The position numbers were made by a program, and so were the translations under genes. From Pseudopithomyces maydicus (Eukaryota > Ascomycota > Dothideomycetes > Pleosporales > Didymosphaeriaceae), in NCBI GenBank assembly GCA_026873275.1, contig JANTUC010000004.1, positions 930,001-994,000 on the forward strand: a DNA stretch of 64,000 nucleotides. The letters are read 5' to 3'. This document shows, piece by piece, positions 45,571 through 56,654 of the stretch (position 1 is its first letter; every line of letters begins with the position of its first letter). A model generated the notes under the pieces. It saw only the letters and a program-made list of their open reading frames with translations, made no database searches and was not told where the DNA came from.

Positions 45571-45790
45571 ACAGCGCTGCTGTGCTTTCTATTTTGTTAT
45601 AAAGTCGGTCTTCTGCGAGTCTGAGATTGCTGGGCCGACCGTACCAAAGGTCTTGATTTTTCTTTTTCCTTTCTCCCTCAACGCTGCTAGGCGTTCAACT
45701 TTGTAATGCGCTTTTTCTTCTTCACCTTTCAACGCTACTATGCGTTTTGTTTTGCAATGCACCTTGCCTTATGCGAGTTTGCGGTTGCGT
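45571..45790 (+). repeat. Three diverged copies of a hairpin-containing repeat
   Basis: Units start near 45571, 45681 and 45732. Each begins with a short inverted repeat (ACAGCGCTGCTGTG, AACGCTGCTAGGCGTT, AACGCTACTATGCGTT) followed by TTTTGTWATGC-like sequence. Units 1 and 3 also share CTTMTGCGAGTYTG near their ends. They are downstream of the RS-protein stop on the same strand, so may be transcribed as 3' UTR stem-loops. Confidence 0.6.
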
Positions 45791-45955
45791 TTTTGTATAA
45801 TCAATGTCACCACCATACAGAGAAGCACGTTGGAACCCTCAACCACTTGAATGAATGCAAATTCTTTTCTGCGTCTGTTCCTTATTGATACGTGCCTTCT
45901 TTCTCTTACTCAAAGTACCCCCCTTCAAATTAATTTTCTCTTCCTCTTTGAGATG

Positions 45956-47790
45956 CTACTCCCTATGCTCGACAGTGTTCTTCTTCTCACCAACTACATT
46001 CCTTGTCTCCGCTGCCGCAATGCTGCTCCTCCTCCTCTCTGCATATAGTTGAGCTTCTTCTGTCTCCTCATAGCTGATCAACAAGTTGCCATGCTTATCA
46101 TACCGATGCGGCATATGCTTAGCAATATCCACGCAGCCATGCTTGCCAAAGATGCTCGTCGTTTTGTGGAAAATTTCGTCCATTTCCTCCAAACTGCGGT
46201 ATGCCGTCTCGGGAAAGAAGAAGTATACACAGGGCACTATGAACGCGTTGATGACAGCGAAGATGATATAAGTCTGGTACCCGATGTTCGCAAAAGCAGG
46301 AGGAGTGACCATGACCACCATGAAGTTGAAGATCCAGTTTGCGGTCGTGGAGATGGCGTTTGCGGGGGCTCGGATGTTGAGAGGGGTGATTTCAGCGGGG
46401 TAGAGCCAGGTCATGCCTAGCCAGCCGATGGCGAAGAAAGAGTTGAAAACAAAGAGGAAGACGGCCTGTTGTAAGATCAGTGTTTAGTATGCGGGGAGAA
46501 GAGAAGGACACGTACTGCTGCAATGCCCATTTTTTCGCTTTCTCGACTGGTGGTTCCAGCCAACACGCACATGCTCATGGACATTCCCGCCGCTCCGAAT
46601 ATCATCAATGAGCGGCGGCCGAACTTCTCGATGGTGAAAATAGCGATCCAGGATGCCATCCAGTACTCCGTACCGTTACAGGCTGCCAGCAGTCTACTGA
46701 GGAACGGAGATAGGCCAATGTTTTGTTCGAATATTGTCGCGGCGTAGTATGTGATAATGTTGATACCCGAGATCTTCGGACTGTTAGGATCGTCATCTCA
46801 ATTAGTTTTGTTGAGACATACCTGTTGAAACATTTGATTAACGTAAGCTAATGCCGTCCGGTGGAAGTTACGATTCTTGTTCATCTTGAAGCAATCCCTG
46901 AAACCACCCTTCTGCATTTCGAACACCGTATCTTTCACAGCCTGGAATTCGCTCTGAATTTTCTTGTCCTCCGGGGGCAGATCGCTCAACGCACAAAGAA
47001 CCTGGAGCGCATCGTTTTCGCGGTTCTTGAGAACAAGCCAACGAGGCGATTCAGGCAGGCCAGGGATGAGTGCCAGGATGAACAGCGCGAGTATGATTTG
47101 AAAGGCAATTGGAAACCTCCAAGAAATGGTGCTCGGCTCCAGGAAGGAAAATCCGAGATCTATCCAGTATGACAACATGACGCCGAAAACAATCAATGAG
47201 CCTTCGATCATGACCATTTGGCCGCGCCGATGGGACTTTGACGTTTCTGCTTGCCAGGTTGGAACAGTTGACGTATTCATTCCGTTTCCGAAACCGGTGA
47301 TCCAGCGTCCAACGATGAGTTGGGCGAGGCCGAAAGAAGAAGTCTGCAATACAGCGCCGATCACCATGATAAAACTTCCAACAAAGATTGTCCGTTTGCG
47401 TCCAAGCATATTACCGAGCCATATTGTGGCTACAGCACCGAAAAAGCAGCCCAGCGTGTATGCGCCGACTGTGATACCTTGGATCGTCGATGTGTAGCTC
47501 TGTGTTTTTCCCGGGGGTGGATTGGCGGTATCAATCTCTGGAACTGAGTGGACGTCTTAGCGATTGCATGGACAAGTGCTGTACTAGATATGCCACTCAC
47601 AATGATGGAGGAAAGATGGCAACGTCAGTAAACCACCCATCACACCTTGGTCTAGCACATGTTAGTAAGTCTTGTTGCTGCAGGGTATTGAGATCCACGT
47701 ACCATATCCGAAAAGTGCAAAGTCAGTGCCTGCAATGACTGCAATAGCAATATTGAGCTTCAGCCCAGTAAGCCCGTAAAACTTCTTCAT
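45956..47790 (-). CDS. MFS sugar (hexose-type) transporter
   Basis: Plasma-membrane sugar porter with 12 predicted membrane segments. Exons: 47703-47790, 47601-47651, 46822-47543, 46516-46773, 45956-46465, totalling 542 residues with all phases matching. Signatures: FGYDQGVMGGLLTLPSFL in segment 1, GNMLGRKRTIFVG (loop 2-3), GRWITGFGNGMNTSTVPTWQ, PGLPESPRWLV, QQISGINIITYYAATIFEQN (segment 7), EKFGRRSLMIFG and TWLYPAEITPLNIRAPANAI. PETAYRSLEEMDEIF stands where PETKG is usual. The substrate cannot be assigned. The segment-1 DQG is read only if the acceptor TGCTAG at 47652 is used. Confidence 0.92.
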
Positions 47791-48722
47791 CTTGCTGCTC
47801 CCAGGTGACACGCTCGTCGTATGTGAACGGTGGGACGTACTACAACGGCCAGCAGGAAAAAATAATAATAATCCAAACCGACCACCGATGTAGACTGCTG
47901 ACTGACGTGGGGTCTCTAGCTATAAGAACTCCCACCGCGAAAGGCGAACTACCAAGTCAAACTACCGAGTCGAAAGCAACGACGATCAACAACTTGGCCT
48001 TGCTCTGTTAGGCCCGGTGATGACGTTAGGCCCGGAGGGTTGAGCCGCTATGCGGGGATGCTGCCACCACAGCGCCCCCCCCCCCATGGGGTTTCCGCAA
48101 CAAATGACGAATTCCCATTTGCCGAGCAACTTTGCGCCGTGAAGGTTGTCAATTCGGATTCCCCGAAACAGGAAGTCCGAAAGGACAGCCGTGCACGTAC
48201 GTCGATGCGAGAACACGGATAAGGCGCGCTAGTTGCGAGCATCTCCGAGATGGCGCCGCGCATGACGCGCACTGGTTTACACCGCCGTCCACCTGATCGG
48301 GAGAATCCGACTACACGTATCCGACGATGAAGTGTCTCGCAAGGAGTTACTCATGGCGATCAAAGGCCAAAGGTAGATTCCAGACAATCTGTCTTCTTAA
48401 TTATAGACTCGAAGCTTCCATGTTGTCAAGGTACGCTCAACGAATATAATCGCTCCATGTGGGGAAGTTGTGGATCCGACGTCTGGGGCCAGATTCTGGG
48501 CAGCTTGAACAAGTCTTGAATTGACCTCATCAAAATAAATTCGGGCCAGGGTGTTTCCAAGATTATCAAGTGGTGCTTCCCGTTGACGCATCGTTGCTAA
48601 ACAAGAAGCTAGGAAGCCCCAGAAACAGCAGCACGGATGTTCAAAAGGCAAAACCTTTCAAAGACAAAACACATTATCTCGGATTACGAGCCATTTTTGT
48701 TCTAGTTTACTAACACTGTGCA
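47791..48722. other. Intergenic, contains a C11 run
   Basis: Promoter side of the transporter gene and 3' flank of the zinc-finger gene. An 11-base C run lies at about 48075-48085 next to CATGGGG. No supported gene. Confidence 0.4.
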
Positions 48723-50721
48723 TTACATTTCGTCCGCACCATATGGGATTCCCAAGTCGAACAAAGCATCCTCAAGAAGAAGGCCTTGACTTACAGGCTG
48801 GTTGATTTCGAAAGATGGATTAGAAAGAGGATCAAATGCGGTTTGTTCAAAGACACCATGAGCGTTAATAGGCTGCCCAATCTCCCTTCTCACAGCCCTT
48901 CCCCCAATTCCTTTCTTTTCGCCATCTTCTGCAGGTGTCTCCGTCTTCTCTTTCACCAGCGAAGGCTGCAGGTTGTGAGGCAAAAGCTCTGGCCGGACCG
49001 ATTCCAATGTGTCACAAATGCCGATGTCGTTCCACGCTGGAAGGGGTAAATCTCCCCACTCTGGAAGTAACACAGAACTGATTTCCGTGTCAGAAGGGAC
49101 GTTTTGTGAGAGTAGCGACTTCTCAAATGCATTGTATCCTCCGCATTGATCATATGGGTCTTCGATGCCTGGCCAGATCGTCCAATGCTCAGTAGGCAGC
49201 GTCTCGTGCAATGAAGCATCTGCATTTAAGACAGACTTCTCGATCTCTGTCGATCTCTTCTGCTGGCTTGATTGCTGGATCGGGAGAACGACTGGGGTGC
49301 CGTTATTAGGTGCTAACAAGGATTCGAAAACCGGTTCGTCTTTTGCTGTCTCAAATTTTGCAAAACGTGGTTTTCTCTTGTTTGGCTCGATATTTGGCGA
49401 GTTGATTATCTCACATGCTTTTTTAAACTCAGATATATCGACCAAAGGTTCGATGGCATCGAATGCTACCGATCGTTGGCACTCTAAATAGCATCGCAAG
49501 GCCTCGGCTTTCAGCTCAATAGGAAGAGCCAGCTGGAATGTTCTAACAAGCTGGGTTTTGGTATCTTCCAGTAATTTAGGATCGTTGGCAAGGATTTCAG
49601 CTCTTTTGAAGTCTAGTATCATTAGCGAGACTGGATATGAAAACTCCAAGGAGACGACAGACAGCATGATTGCGGTGGTGCATCTCTACCGGATAGAACA
49701 CGATACCATCTATTCCAGACAGCTTCGTACTCTTGTACTCGTTTCTCACCCTTTGGTCCTTTGGGTAATTCGCAGATTTTCTCCGCTAGGATCCTTCCTA
49801 CTCCTTCAGCTGGCAAAGGGTAGTTTTGGATGCTTGGACAAGGTGCTCCCCTATCGTGCACTGCCAATGTATCTTCGTCTAAGAATCCTTCGAAGCACTG
49901 ATCACACATGTGGAGCACGTGAGGGCCATGTCGACTTTGTTCTGGCCGGCTCCTACCAATTATATGTTCCCTGGTAGTTTTCAGCCTACGGAAAGTGAAC
50001 TGGATGTATGTGGCTAGTAGTATACCTTAATCTGGGCATGGTCCAAGCATGGCAGCAACCCTTGAATTTGGAATAACGATACCTGTTCGCATTCATCACA
50101 AAGAAAGGGCAAGCATAAACACGACCGGGATCCAACTTGTCATTTGCGTCAAGAAAGTCGCTCTGATCCTCATTTTTGCTCAGCTGCAGTTGTATATTGG
50201 TGGTATTTGAGGACCGTTTCCTCTTGACCGAGGCACGCCGACCCCGTTTTGGATCCACCTGTACCTCATTACAACCTCCTTGAGGGTGCGTTAGTGCTTC
50301 TACAGGGTCCTCGATAGTACTAGATGGTCGATGCTGGGAAACAGGGGTGGTACGATGTTGTGAGTGACGGTGGAAACCAAGAGTATGATCGGAAACTCCA
50401 TTACCAAGGTACTGCTCTCCGGTCACATATGGATATTGTCTAGGCGGAATTCTAGAAGAAGCATCGGCCAATAATTGAAAACGCTCGGTTTCAAATTCCG
50501 GTGGCCTATGAGTCTGTCCAAATTGGAGCGAAGAACATCGCTTGTGGCTGCACTCTGAGCAGTGCAACTCGATTATGATATTGAGTGGCCCGTTTGCTGG
50601 AACCGAATTCAGCTCACAACTATGTTGGTATGTTGATGGAACATGACGTACTACAATTACAACAAAACCATACCGCGAGATTAGTCTGGCCAATCGGATG
50701 GATTTCGAAGTGACAAGGCAT
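48723..50721 (-). CDS. Fungal zinc-finger (C2H2-like) protein, probable nuclear regulator
   Basis: Exons: 50652-50721, 50026-50596, 49690-49985, 48723-49630, totalling 614 residues with phases matching. The N-terminus MPCHFEIHPIGQTNLAVWFC begins a Cys cluster continuing CNC, LHCSECSHKRC, a small zinc ribbon. The middle is disordered with a basic GRRASVKRKRSS, a likely nuclear signal. A fungal finger array follows: YACPFFVMNANRYRYSKFKG, CCHAWTMPRLRLKTTREHI, HMCDQCFEGFLDEDTLAVHD, RGAPCPS. After YEAVWNRWYRVL come helical and Gln/Ser-rich regions. Introns are 55, 40 and 59 nt; the 40-nt one has clean GTATAC/CGTAG borders. Such proteins are common and mostly uncharacterised in Pezizomycotina. Confidence 0.8.
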
Positions 50722-51724
50722 AAGGCTGAACTGTAAGGGTGGTATGCTTAGATCGGTATTACACGTAATGAAAGGAGGAAGGCTGAAGATTCTCGGTTGC
50801 AGCCGTGATGAACGAGCCTCATCACCATGTTTATGGCCATTGTAGACGGATCCGAGTTCCTCGCAAATTGTCCGCAAAACGAAGCACAGTTGCGAGCAAT
50901 TGTGGAGGCAGCTGTGGTGATATTGGCGGTACAGCTGATTGGGCAACAAAAAACCGGTCAGCAGTGTGCTGGCAGGGTAGAGCGACGACGCATCCAATGG
51001 AGGAAATATGTAAACATCAACCTTGGGTACAAAACGGCGAACCGCGCAGGGAAGCCATACCGTTGCCTGAAAAAGGCCTACAATAATGGACACCAGTGTG
51101 CAATGAGCTTGTCCGACGCGAGTTGGAATAGGAAGTTGTTGGGTTACTAAGTGCTGCTGGATGCCACCGGCATTATATCTGGGCGTCGCACAGCAAGAAG
51201 ATGTTACCGGACTGAAAATAGCATGCTAACTTCTCCGCGCAATGTCTTAGGCGACCCAGTGTGCACTGTACAAGACTCACCGCCCTTCAAGTGGCGCCTC
51301 GCCGATCGTTTCGGCACCAAAAGCATGGAAATACGATTGCAAATGGCGATGAAGTGGCGTCGATGAAGGTGGGCCGTCGAATATGCGTCGAAGCGCCAGC
51401 GGAAGCGAATACGACACCACCGATGCGGTACAGCTACTGTACCCCTCCCGTTCCAGCGCGTAGGGACTACCTACCACACTAGCTGGGTGAGGTTGGAAGC
51501 AAGAACGTGCACACGCACACGCACACGCACACGCACACGCGAAGAAGCTTATGTCGGAATGTCGTAGGTCACGCTAATCTGAGCCAGAGGGTTGTTCTTT
51601 GCGAAAGGAAAATGATTAGTTGAGATATACATGTTGCAGGTAGCCTTCTAGCGCACCGATTTTCCAACTGCTCGGACTCTATAGAGTTGTTGCTGAGGCA
51701 TCACATTGGTTGCATCTTTCCACA
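50722..51724. other. Intergenic, no gene seen
   Basis: Upstream of the zinc-finger gene and 3' flank of the oxalate decarboxylase gene. A plus-strand frame at 50827-51150 is mostly antisense to possible 5' UTR and is not supported. Confidence 0.35.
51508..51541 (+). repeat. (CACACG)n microsatellite
   Basis: Five to six copies of a hexanucleotide ACACGC in a row, intergenic. Confidence 0.9.
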
Positions 51725-53152
51725 TTACAACTCCTCCTTATCCTCCTCCTCGTCCCATCCACTTGTATCCGTATTCTTGATGGGATCTTCCTCCGCCTTC
51801 TCAATCGCTTTCAAGAATTTCTCGCCAGACTTCTTGTCCGTCGCAAACAGGTGGTCCACCACCATCTTCTTGGGAGTCTCACCCATCCACTGGAATAGTG
51901 AAAAGTCCTGAAACTTATCGGCGCGGAAAATTTCCAGGACCTCAAGGGGTTCGTCGTCGCTCAAATTCTCGATAAAGTGACCCATGTTCTTAGGAACAAT
52001 GCCAACATCTCCAGCTTGGTAGTCGAAGGTCCGCGCGTTGCCTTCGCCTGCAAAGATGGTAACGCGAGCACGTCCCTTGATGAAGAAGCTCCACTCGTCC
52101 GCATTGGGATGCCAGTGCATCTCACGTATCGCACCAGGTTCAATATCAAGATGGGCAGCAGCGACCGTCTTGGAGAGCGGGAAATTAGTCGAGTCAGTAA
52201 TGCGGACCTTGCCTCCGCTTGTCACAACGGGCTCCTGTGCGAGCATCTTGTGGGTGAACTGCAGCTTTGACTTCTTGTACCCGGGACCCTTTGGAATTTC
52301 CTCGTCTATAGAATCAACCTGACGACCTTGGAAAATATATTTCTCCTTCTCGGGAATGGCGTTGAACACTTCAGGATGTACGCGGAAGTTCTCCGCAAGT
52401 ACACTCTTCGGCGTGCGAGCGACCCAGTCCGTCAACAAGAAGGTTGACTCCTCGTTGAAGTTGCCATCGTCAAAGATGAGCAAAAACTCGGTACCGTTCG
52501 GGGCTAGGCCTTGCAGCGAATGAGGGTGACCAGACGGGAAATACCACAGGTCGCCCTTCTCCAGATCGTCGACGAAACTGCCGCCCTCTGTGTCGAGGGC
52601 AGTGATGCGCACCTTGCCTTCCAGGACGTAGGCCCATTCAGCTTCTTTGTGCCAGTGGAGTTCACGAATGACACCCTCCTCGAGACGCATGTTCACGCCA
52701 GCGAGCTCGACACTAGTGGGAAGCTCCCGGATGGTGGTTTGGCGGGTCCAGCCGCCCTCTTCGATCCGTACGTGCGAATCCGCAAAAGACCATCGCATGT
52801 TCTTCATGTTTCCATGGTCGGTGCTTGGTGGCCGTATGAGATCCGGGTTCTGGCGTTGACGTTCCTTGTTCTGCGGGCCCAGCATGGATGCTCCATCGCC
52901 GTTTCGCTGCACGATGGTCAACGACTGATGGTTGCAAAATCACACCTGACGACTTACCCACGGCAAAGGGTTCAGCTTGTTTCCAATCGAATCGACTTTC
53001 CTATCATACGGATTCCGATTGTCTGGTGTGTATGGCGACTTTGCTCTGAATACGCGTGGTGCTCCATTTCCGGCTAGCGGTTGCTGCTCGACTGGAGCTG
53101 CCCAGACAAGACCACATGCGCCGAGCAATGTAAGGTACGATGAGAAATGCAT
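51725..53152 (-). CDS. Secreted oxalate decarboxylase (bicupin)
   Basis: Oxalate decarboxylase converts oxalate to formate and CO2 with Mn. Exons 52958-53152 and 51725-52906 (51-nt intron), 458 residues. MHFSSYLTLLGACGLVWAAP is a clear signal peptide, so it is secreted. Cupin 1 has ELHWHKEAEWAYVLEGKVRI (HxH...E metal ligands) and PSGHPHSLQG. Cupin 2 has EMHWHPNADEWSFFIKGRAR and PKNMGHFIENL. The lid segment between them is not identifiable enough to exclude related bicupins. The C-terminus ends in an unusual very acidic tail (GWDEEEDKEEL). Wall- or medium-located detoxification of self- or host-derived oxalate is the likely role. Confidence 0.9.
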
Positions 53153-53520
53153 GACTTTTTTCTTCAATTGGCCTCGCCTCAAGGTCGAAAGGCACCGCTG
53201 ACTGCGGCATCTAGGTGCTGCAACTGCCCTGCTTTATGTCTGCTGGCCAACCCCCGCCTGCACCCTTTTCCCATGACGACATATCCGAGCCTTCCTTTCC
53301 ACGACACGGCCAGCCCCATCTTCTCCTCTCTTCATGCCAAAGGTCTGTCGCCGACCCCGAGTGTATCCTACATTTACCGCCGGCGTGCGATGGCACGTTA
53401 AGAGGCACGACCCCTGTTACTCTTGAAAAGGCCCGCCTTCAGTGACGCCGGAGCTACTTTTGGCGCCGAGCGCAGCCCGTAAAAGGCAAACCCACAACAA
53501 CGCGAAACACGGCAGCCACC
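53153..53520. other. Divergent promoter region
   Basis: Separates oxalate decarboxylase (minus) from the DUF1275 gene (plus). Pyrimidine-rich patches; no TATA box noted. Confidence 0.45.
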
Positions 53521-54416
53521 ATGAATTCCACTGCGCAGAACCCTCGGCACCGACGCGCGGACGAGGAAACCCCGCTGTTGGGAAATGGCGGTGCACGGCT
53601 TGCAAAGGATGAGAGCGGCAGCGTCCGAGAGAAATTGAGCAGGCACTTCGCTGCAGATGTGAGCAAAAACTGGGCTGATCTGGTGTTGCTGTTCTGCTAC
53701 ATCATTACCGGACTGCTGGATAGCTCGGCTGTGTTCATATGGGGCTCCTTCGTGAGCATGCAGACGGGTCAGTGATGATTGGCGTATCAATGGACTTTGT
53801 GATACGCAAGGAGGGCCTGAAGACTGACAGATCGCTAGGAAATACCGTTTACCTTGGTCTTGGTATCGTCGCCCCGTCTGAAAGTATCCGCTGGATCAAA
53901 GCACTCACGTCAATCACTTCGTTCTGCGTCGGCTCCTTCTTTTTCGCACGTTTCCACCGCTCCCTAGGAGGACGTAAGCGCTGGGTCCTCGTTTCCTCCT
54001 ACGCCCTTCAGCTTCTCCTCATCGTTGCCGCTGCGCTCGTCGTTACTTACGGCCATGACGAATCCGATGACAAGGAACGCCTGCACTGGCAAGTCCTCGT
54101 CCCGCTTGGTGCCGTCGCATTCCAATCAAGTGGACAGGCCGTTACATCGCGCGTGTTGCAGTACAGCGGATTGACCAGCGTCGTTCTGACCAGCAACTAT
54201 TGCGACCTTTTCTCCGACCCCAACTTGCTTTCGTTGAAAAACGTGGAAAGGAACAGGAGGATCGCCGCTCCGGTACTCCTGCTTGTGGGCGCTATGTTTG
54301 GTGGATTGTGGGCGCACAGCTCAATTGGACTCGCAGGTGCACTGTGGACGGCGGCCGTGCTCAAGGCCGCTGTTGTCATTGCTTGGATGGTATGGAGCGC
54401 CGATCCAGACGAGTAA
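53521..54416 (+). CDS. DUF1275 (YoaK-like) membrane protein
   Basis: Exons 53521-53767 and 53839-54416 (71-nt intron), 274 residues. A soluble N-terminus carries a DEETPLLGNG motif, a dileucine-type sorting signal. Six membrane segments follow: ADLVLLFCYIITGLLDSSAV, FVSMQTGNTVYLGLGIV, ALTSITSFCVGSFFFARF, VLVSSYALQLLLIVAAALVV, the GAVAFQSSGQAVTSRVLQYS segment with LTSVVLTSNYCDLFSDP, and the two C-terminal helices. Family function is unknown. The dileucine signal suggests vacuolar or endosomal location. The residues joined by the intron (MQTGNTVYLGL) are the most conserved family motif. Confidence 0.88.
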
Positions 54417-54780
54417 AAGCTTGCATCTGTGTCTTCTTGGAGTAGACGACATCTCATGACATGGGTGAGCCCATACATCTATATAGATAGTCGAGGAGAC
54501 AGATGCGATTTGTTCGGGAGTGATGGAAGAATTGTAGATATCGCGGCGTGGGAATAGAGCACGCGAGCAATACGCTGCAGAAAGACTACTCGTGGATCAA
54601 ACAAAACCAACGAAGAATATGAAGAATGTACATAAAAATACGTTATAAGATCCCTACACAAGCTCTGAAAGGTACTCGCTCACATCGCCTACACCATACA
54701 TTCCACTCCTCTTCACAAAAGCCTATCCTACCAGCTAGCACGTGCCATGAAGATACAAATCCACCATATATACCCTCATG
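54417..54780. other. Convergent 3' flanks
   Basis: Short spacer between two convergent genes; AT-rich, no frame of merit. Confidence 0.4.
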
Positions 54781-56241
54781 CTAAGCCTCTGCTTCATGTT
54801 CCACAGCAACAATGTTGAGATCACTGGCCACCTTAGCTTCCTCCTGTCTCCCCGCGACTTGCACTCTTATAGCGCATTCCAATCGATACCCCCTCCAAGA
54901 ATTATACGTCTTGAAGCTCGGCGTCAAGTCTTGTGGCAGAGGAATTGCAGCAACGCACACCTGGCCCTCAAAGCCACCATCTCGAGGCTTGAAAACAACG
55001 CCTTTTGGCGTCTGTACTTGGCCGAACTCGGTATGCCTGAACGTCTCCTTTCGGCTTGTAGTTAGTGGGGAGTCAACCGTGGACTGGGATGGAGCAGGCG
55101 AGACAAGAACGCGCACACCTGTGTACGACCGTATTCGAAAGGTCATGCTGGTGATTGCAATATCCGGTAGTGGGAAGGTGTATGAGTGGCCCGCTGGAGG
55201 AGATTGAACTTCGAAGCCGATTCCAACTTTTGTATTTGCCCCTGGTGTACCAATCTTGGGTACGGTCACCTTGATCTTGAAGTAGAATATGGGAGCAGAC
55301 GTGTTGAAGGCATCGCGAAGTTGCTCGCTCAATCGCAATTTGCGCTCCTTGCTAAGTGCCGCCGTCTGGGCCGAAAGGTTACAGGTGAGGATACATGTTT
55401 CTCGCCTCAGGTGGTTTATTTTTGGAGACGGGAGACGGAGCGTTGTTACTGTGAGAGGAAGCTGGCACGTCGCGTTTGGCTTCAACTTGCTGGTGCTGGT
55501 ATCCAGCGAGGACCGTACCGCGATGACAGAATAGATTATCGACGCTTCTCCATGCACGACTGAAAGCGTCGATAATTTTCGAGGTGCCATATGCATGGAT
55601 GGCGGTAATGGATGACCATCTTTATTCTCAAAGGTATCTTCAAATGGCCATGTGGCTGTCCAGCGATTGCTCGGGTGGTCTTGTGGTTCAAGGTCACCAA
55701 GGCCCCGCGTTGCCACTCTGCAAGAAAGTGGTATTCTGATCTCAAAACGTGAGAATGTCTCTGTTCCGGGTAGAATATTTGTAATCAGGTATATCAATGA
55801 AGTTTGATCTGTGTGTATCGTTCTTGAGTCTCTGAGTGAGGTGGTAGCGTGTCCTGCGAGTATAACATGAACGCATTCTTCGGCCATCGAGTAGCCGATA
55901 ACATAACCGCTTATCGTGTCGCCAGGTGAATAAATCTTGAATGGATGATTGAGAATTATTTGAAACTCCGCACGGGACTGCGAAGGTGGATCGCGTTGAG
56001 AGAATGATGGTGAAAGAGGTGGTCCAGGCTCATCATAGAGCGAGTCAATGTCTGTGTCATCGTTGGGAGAATTGGTGGACAGGCCGTGCCTCCAAGCCTC
56101 TGGTGCAACTCCTTTTTGTTGCGATGGTAGACGCGCGGATGGGTGAGAGCTCGGTGGATGTGGAAACGTTGCAAGGAGTTCTAGCTTGAGTGTTTCATCC
56201 TCCTTGTGCGGCAGCGGCAGCTCTTTACGACGAATTGACAT
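54781..56241 (-). CDS. Arrestin-like domain protein
   Basis: Single exon, 486 residues from ATG 56239-56241; the frame continues 150 bases upstream without an ATG, so a further 5' exon is possible. The N-terminal 110 residues are disordered. Arrestin N-domain: FQIILNHPFKIYSPGDTISG, YVIGYSMAEECVHVILAGHA. A second half follows with IFYFKIKVTVPKIGTPG and GIGFEVQSPP. No PPxY was seen, unlike the other arrestin at 41.2 kb, so Rsp5 recruitment would need another route. There is no hydrophobic segment. Confidence 0.75.
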   Translation of the reverse strand: MSIRRKELPLPHKEDETLKLELLATFPHPPSSHPSARLPSQQKGVAPEAWRHGLSTNSPNDDTDIDSLYDEPGPPLSPSFSQRDPPSQSRAEFQIILNHPFKIYSPGDTISGYVIGYSMAEECVHVILAGHATTSLRDSRTIHTDQTSLIYLITNILPGTETFSRFEIRIPLSCRVATRGLGDLEPQDHPSNRWTATWPFEDTFENKDGHPLPPSMHMAPRKLSTLSVVHGEASIIYSVIAVRSSLDTSTSKLKPNATCQLPLTVTTLRLPSPKINHLRRETCILTCNLSAQTAALSKERKLRLSEQLRDAFNTSAPIFYFKIKVTVPKIGTPGANTKVGIGFEVQSPPAGHSYTFPLPDIAITSMTFRIRSYTGVRVLVSPAPSQSTVDSPLTTSRKETFRHTEFGQVQTPKGVVFKPRDGGFEGQVCVAAIPLPQDLTPSFKTYNSWRGYRLECAIRVQVAGRQEEAKVASDLNIVAVEHEAEA

Positions 56242-56654
56242 TACCACTTCGCAAGCACAAGGAATGTTCGAATGATGACTGTATTGGACTGTCTCTTTAG
56301 CATATAAACTGTATGTATAACTGTGATAAGGGTTCAAGACGTCAACTGGTGACAACACTAGCTGATATTTGCTTTGATTCGAAGGAGCCAACTAAACCAC
56401 TGGTACTTGTCCCTGAGTACAAAATTCTTTGTCCGTAAAAAACACATATGCCCCCGATATCGTACAAAAAGGAATAAAGTATTGAAGATGATGAGTCGAG
56501 ATACAGGGTCCCGCTATAAACGCTGACATGCGACAGAAGCGGTTTCGCTGGCGCATAAGCAAATGCACACGACACACAGATGCGGGACCATGCACATAAA
56601 ACACCTGCGTCCCCGGTAATTAACCATGATGTTGTTGTAGACTGCATGGAGCGA
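56242..56654. other. Spacer between two minus-strand genes
   Basis: It holds the 5' side of the arrestin-like gene and the 3' flank of the DEUBAD gene. No separate gene seen. Confidence 0.4.
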
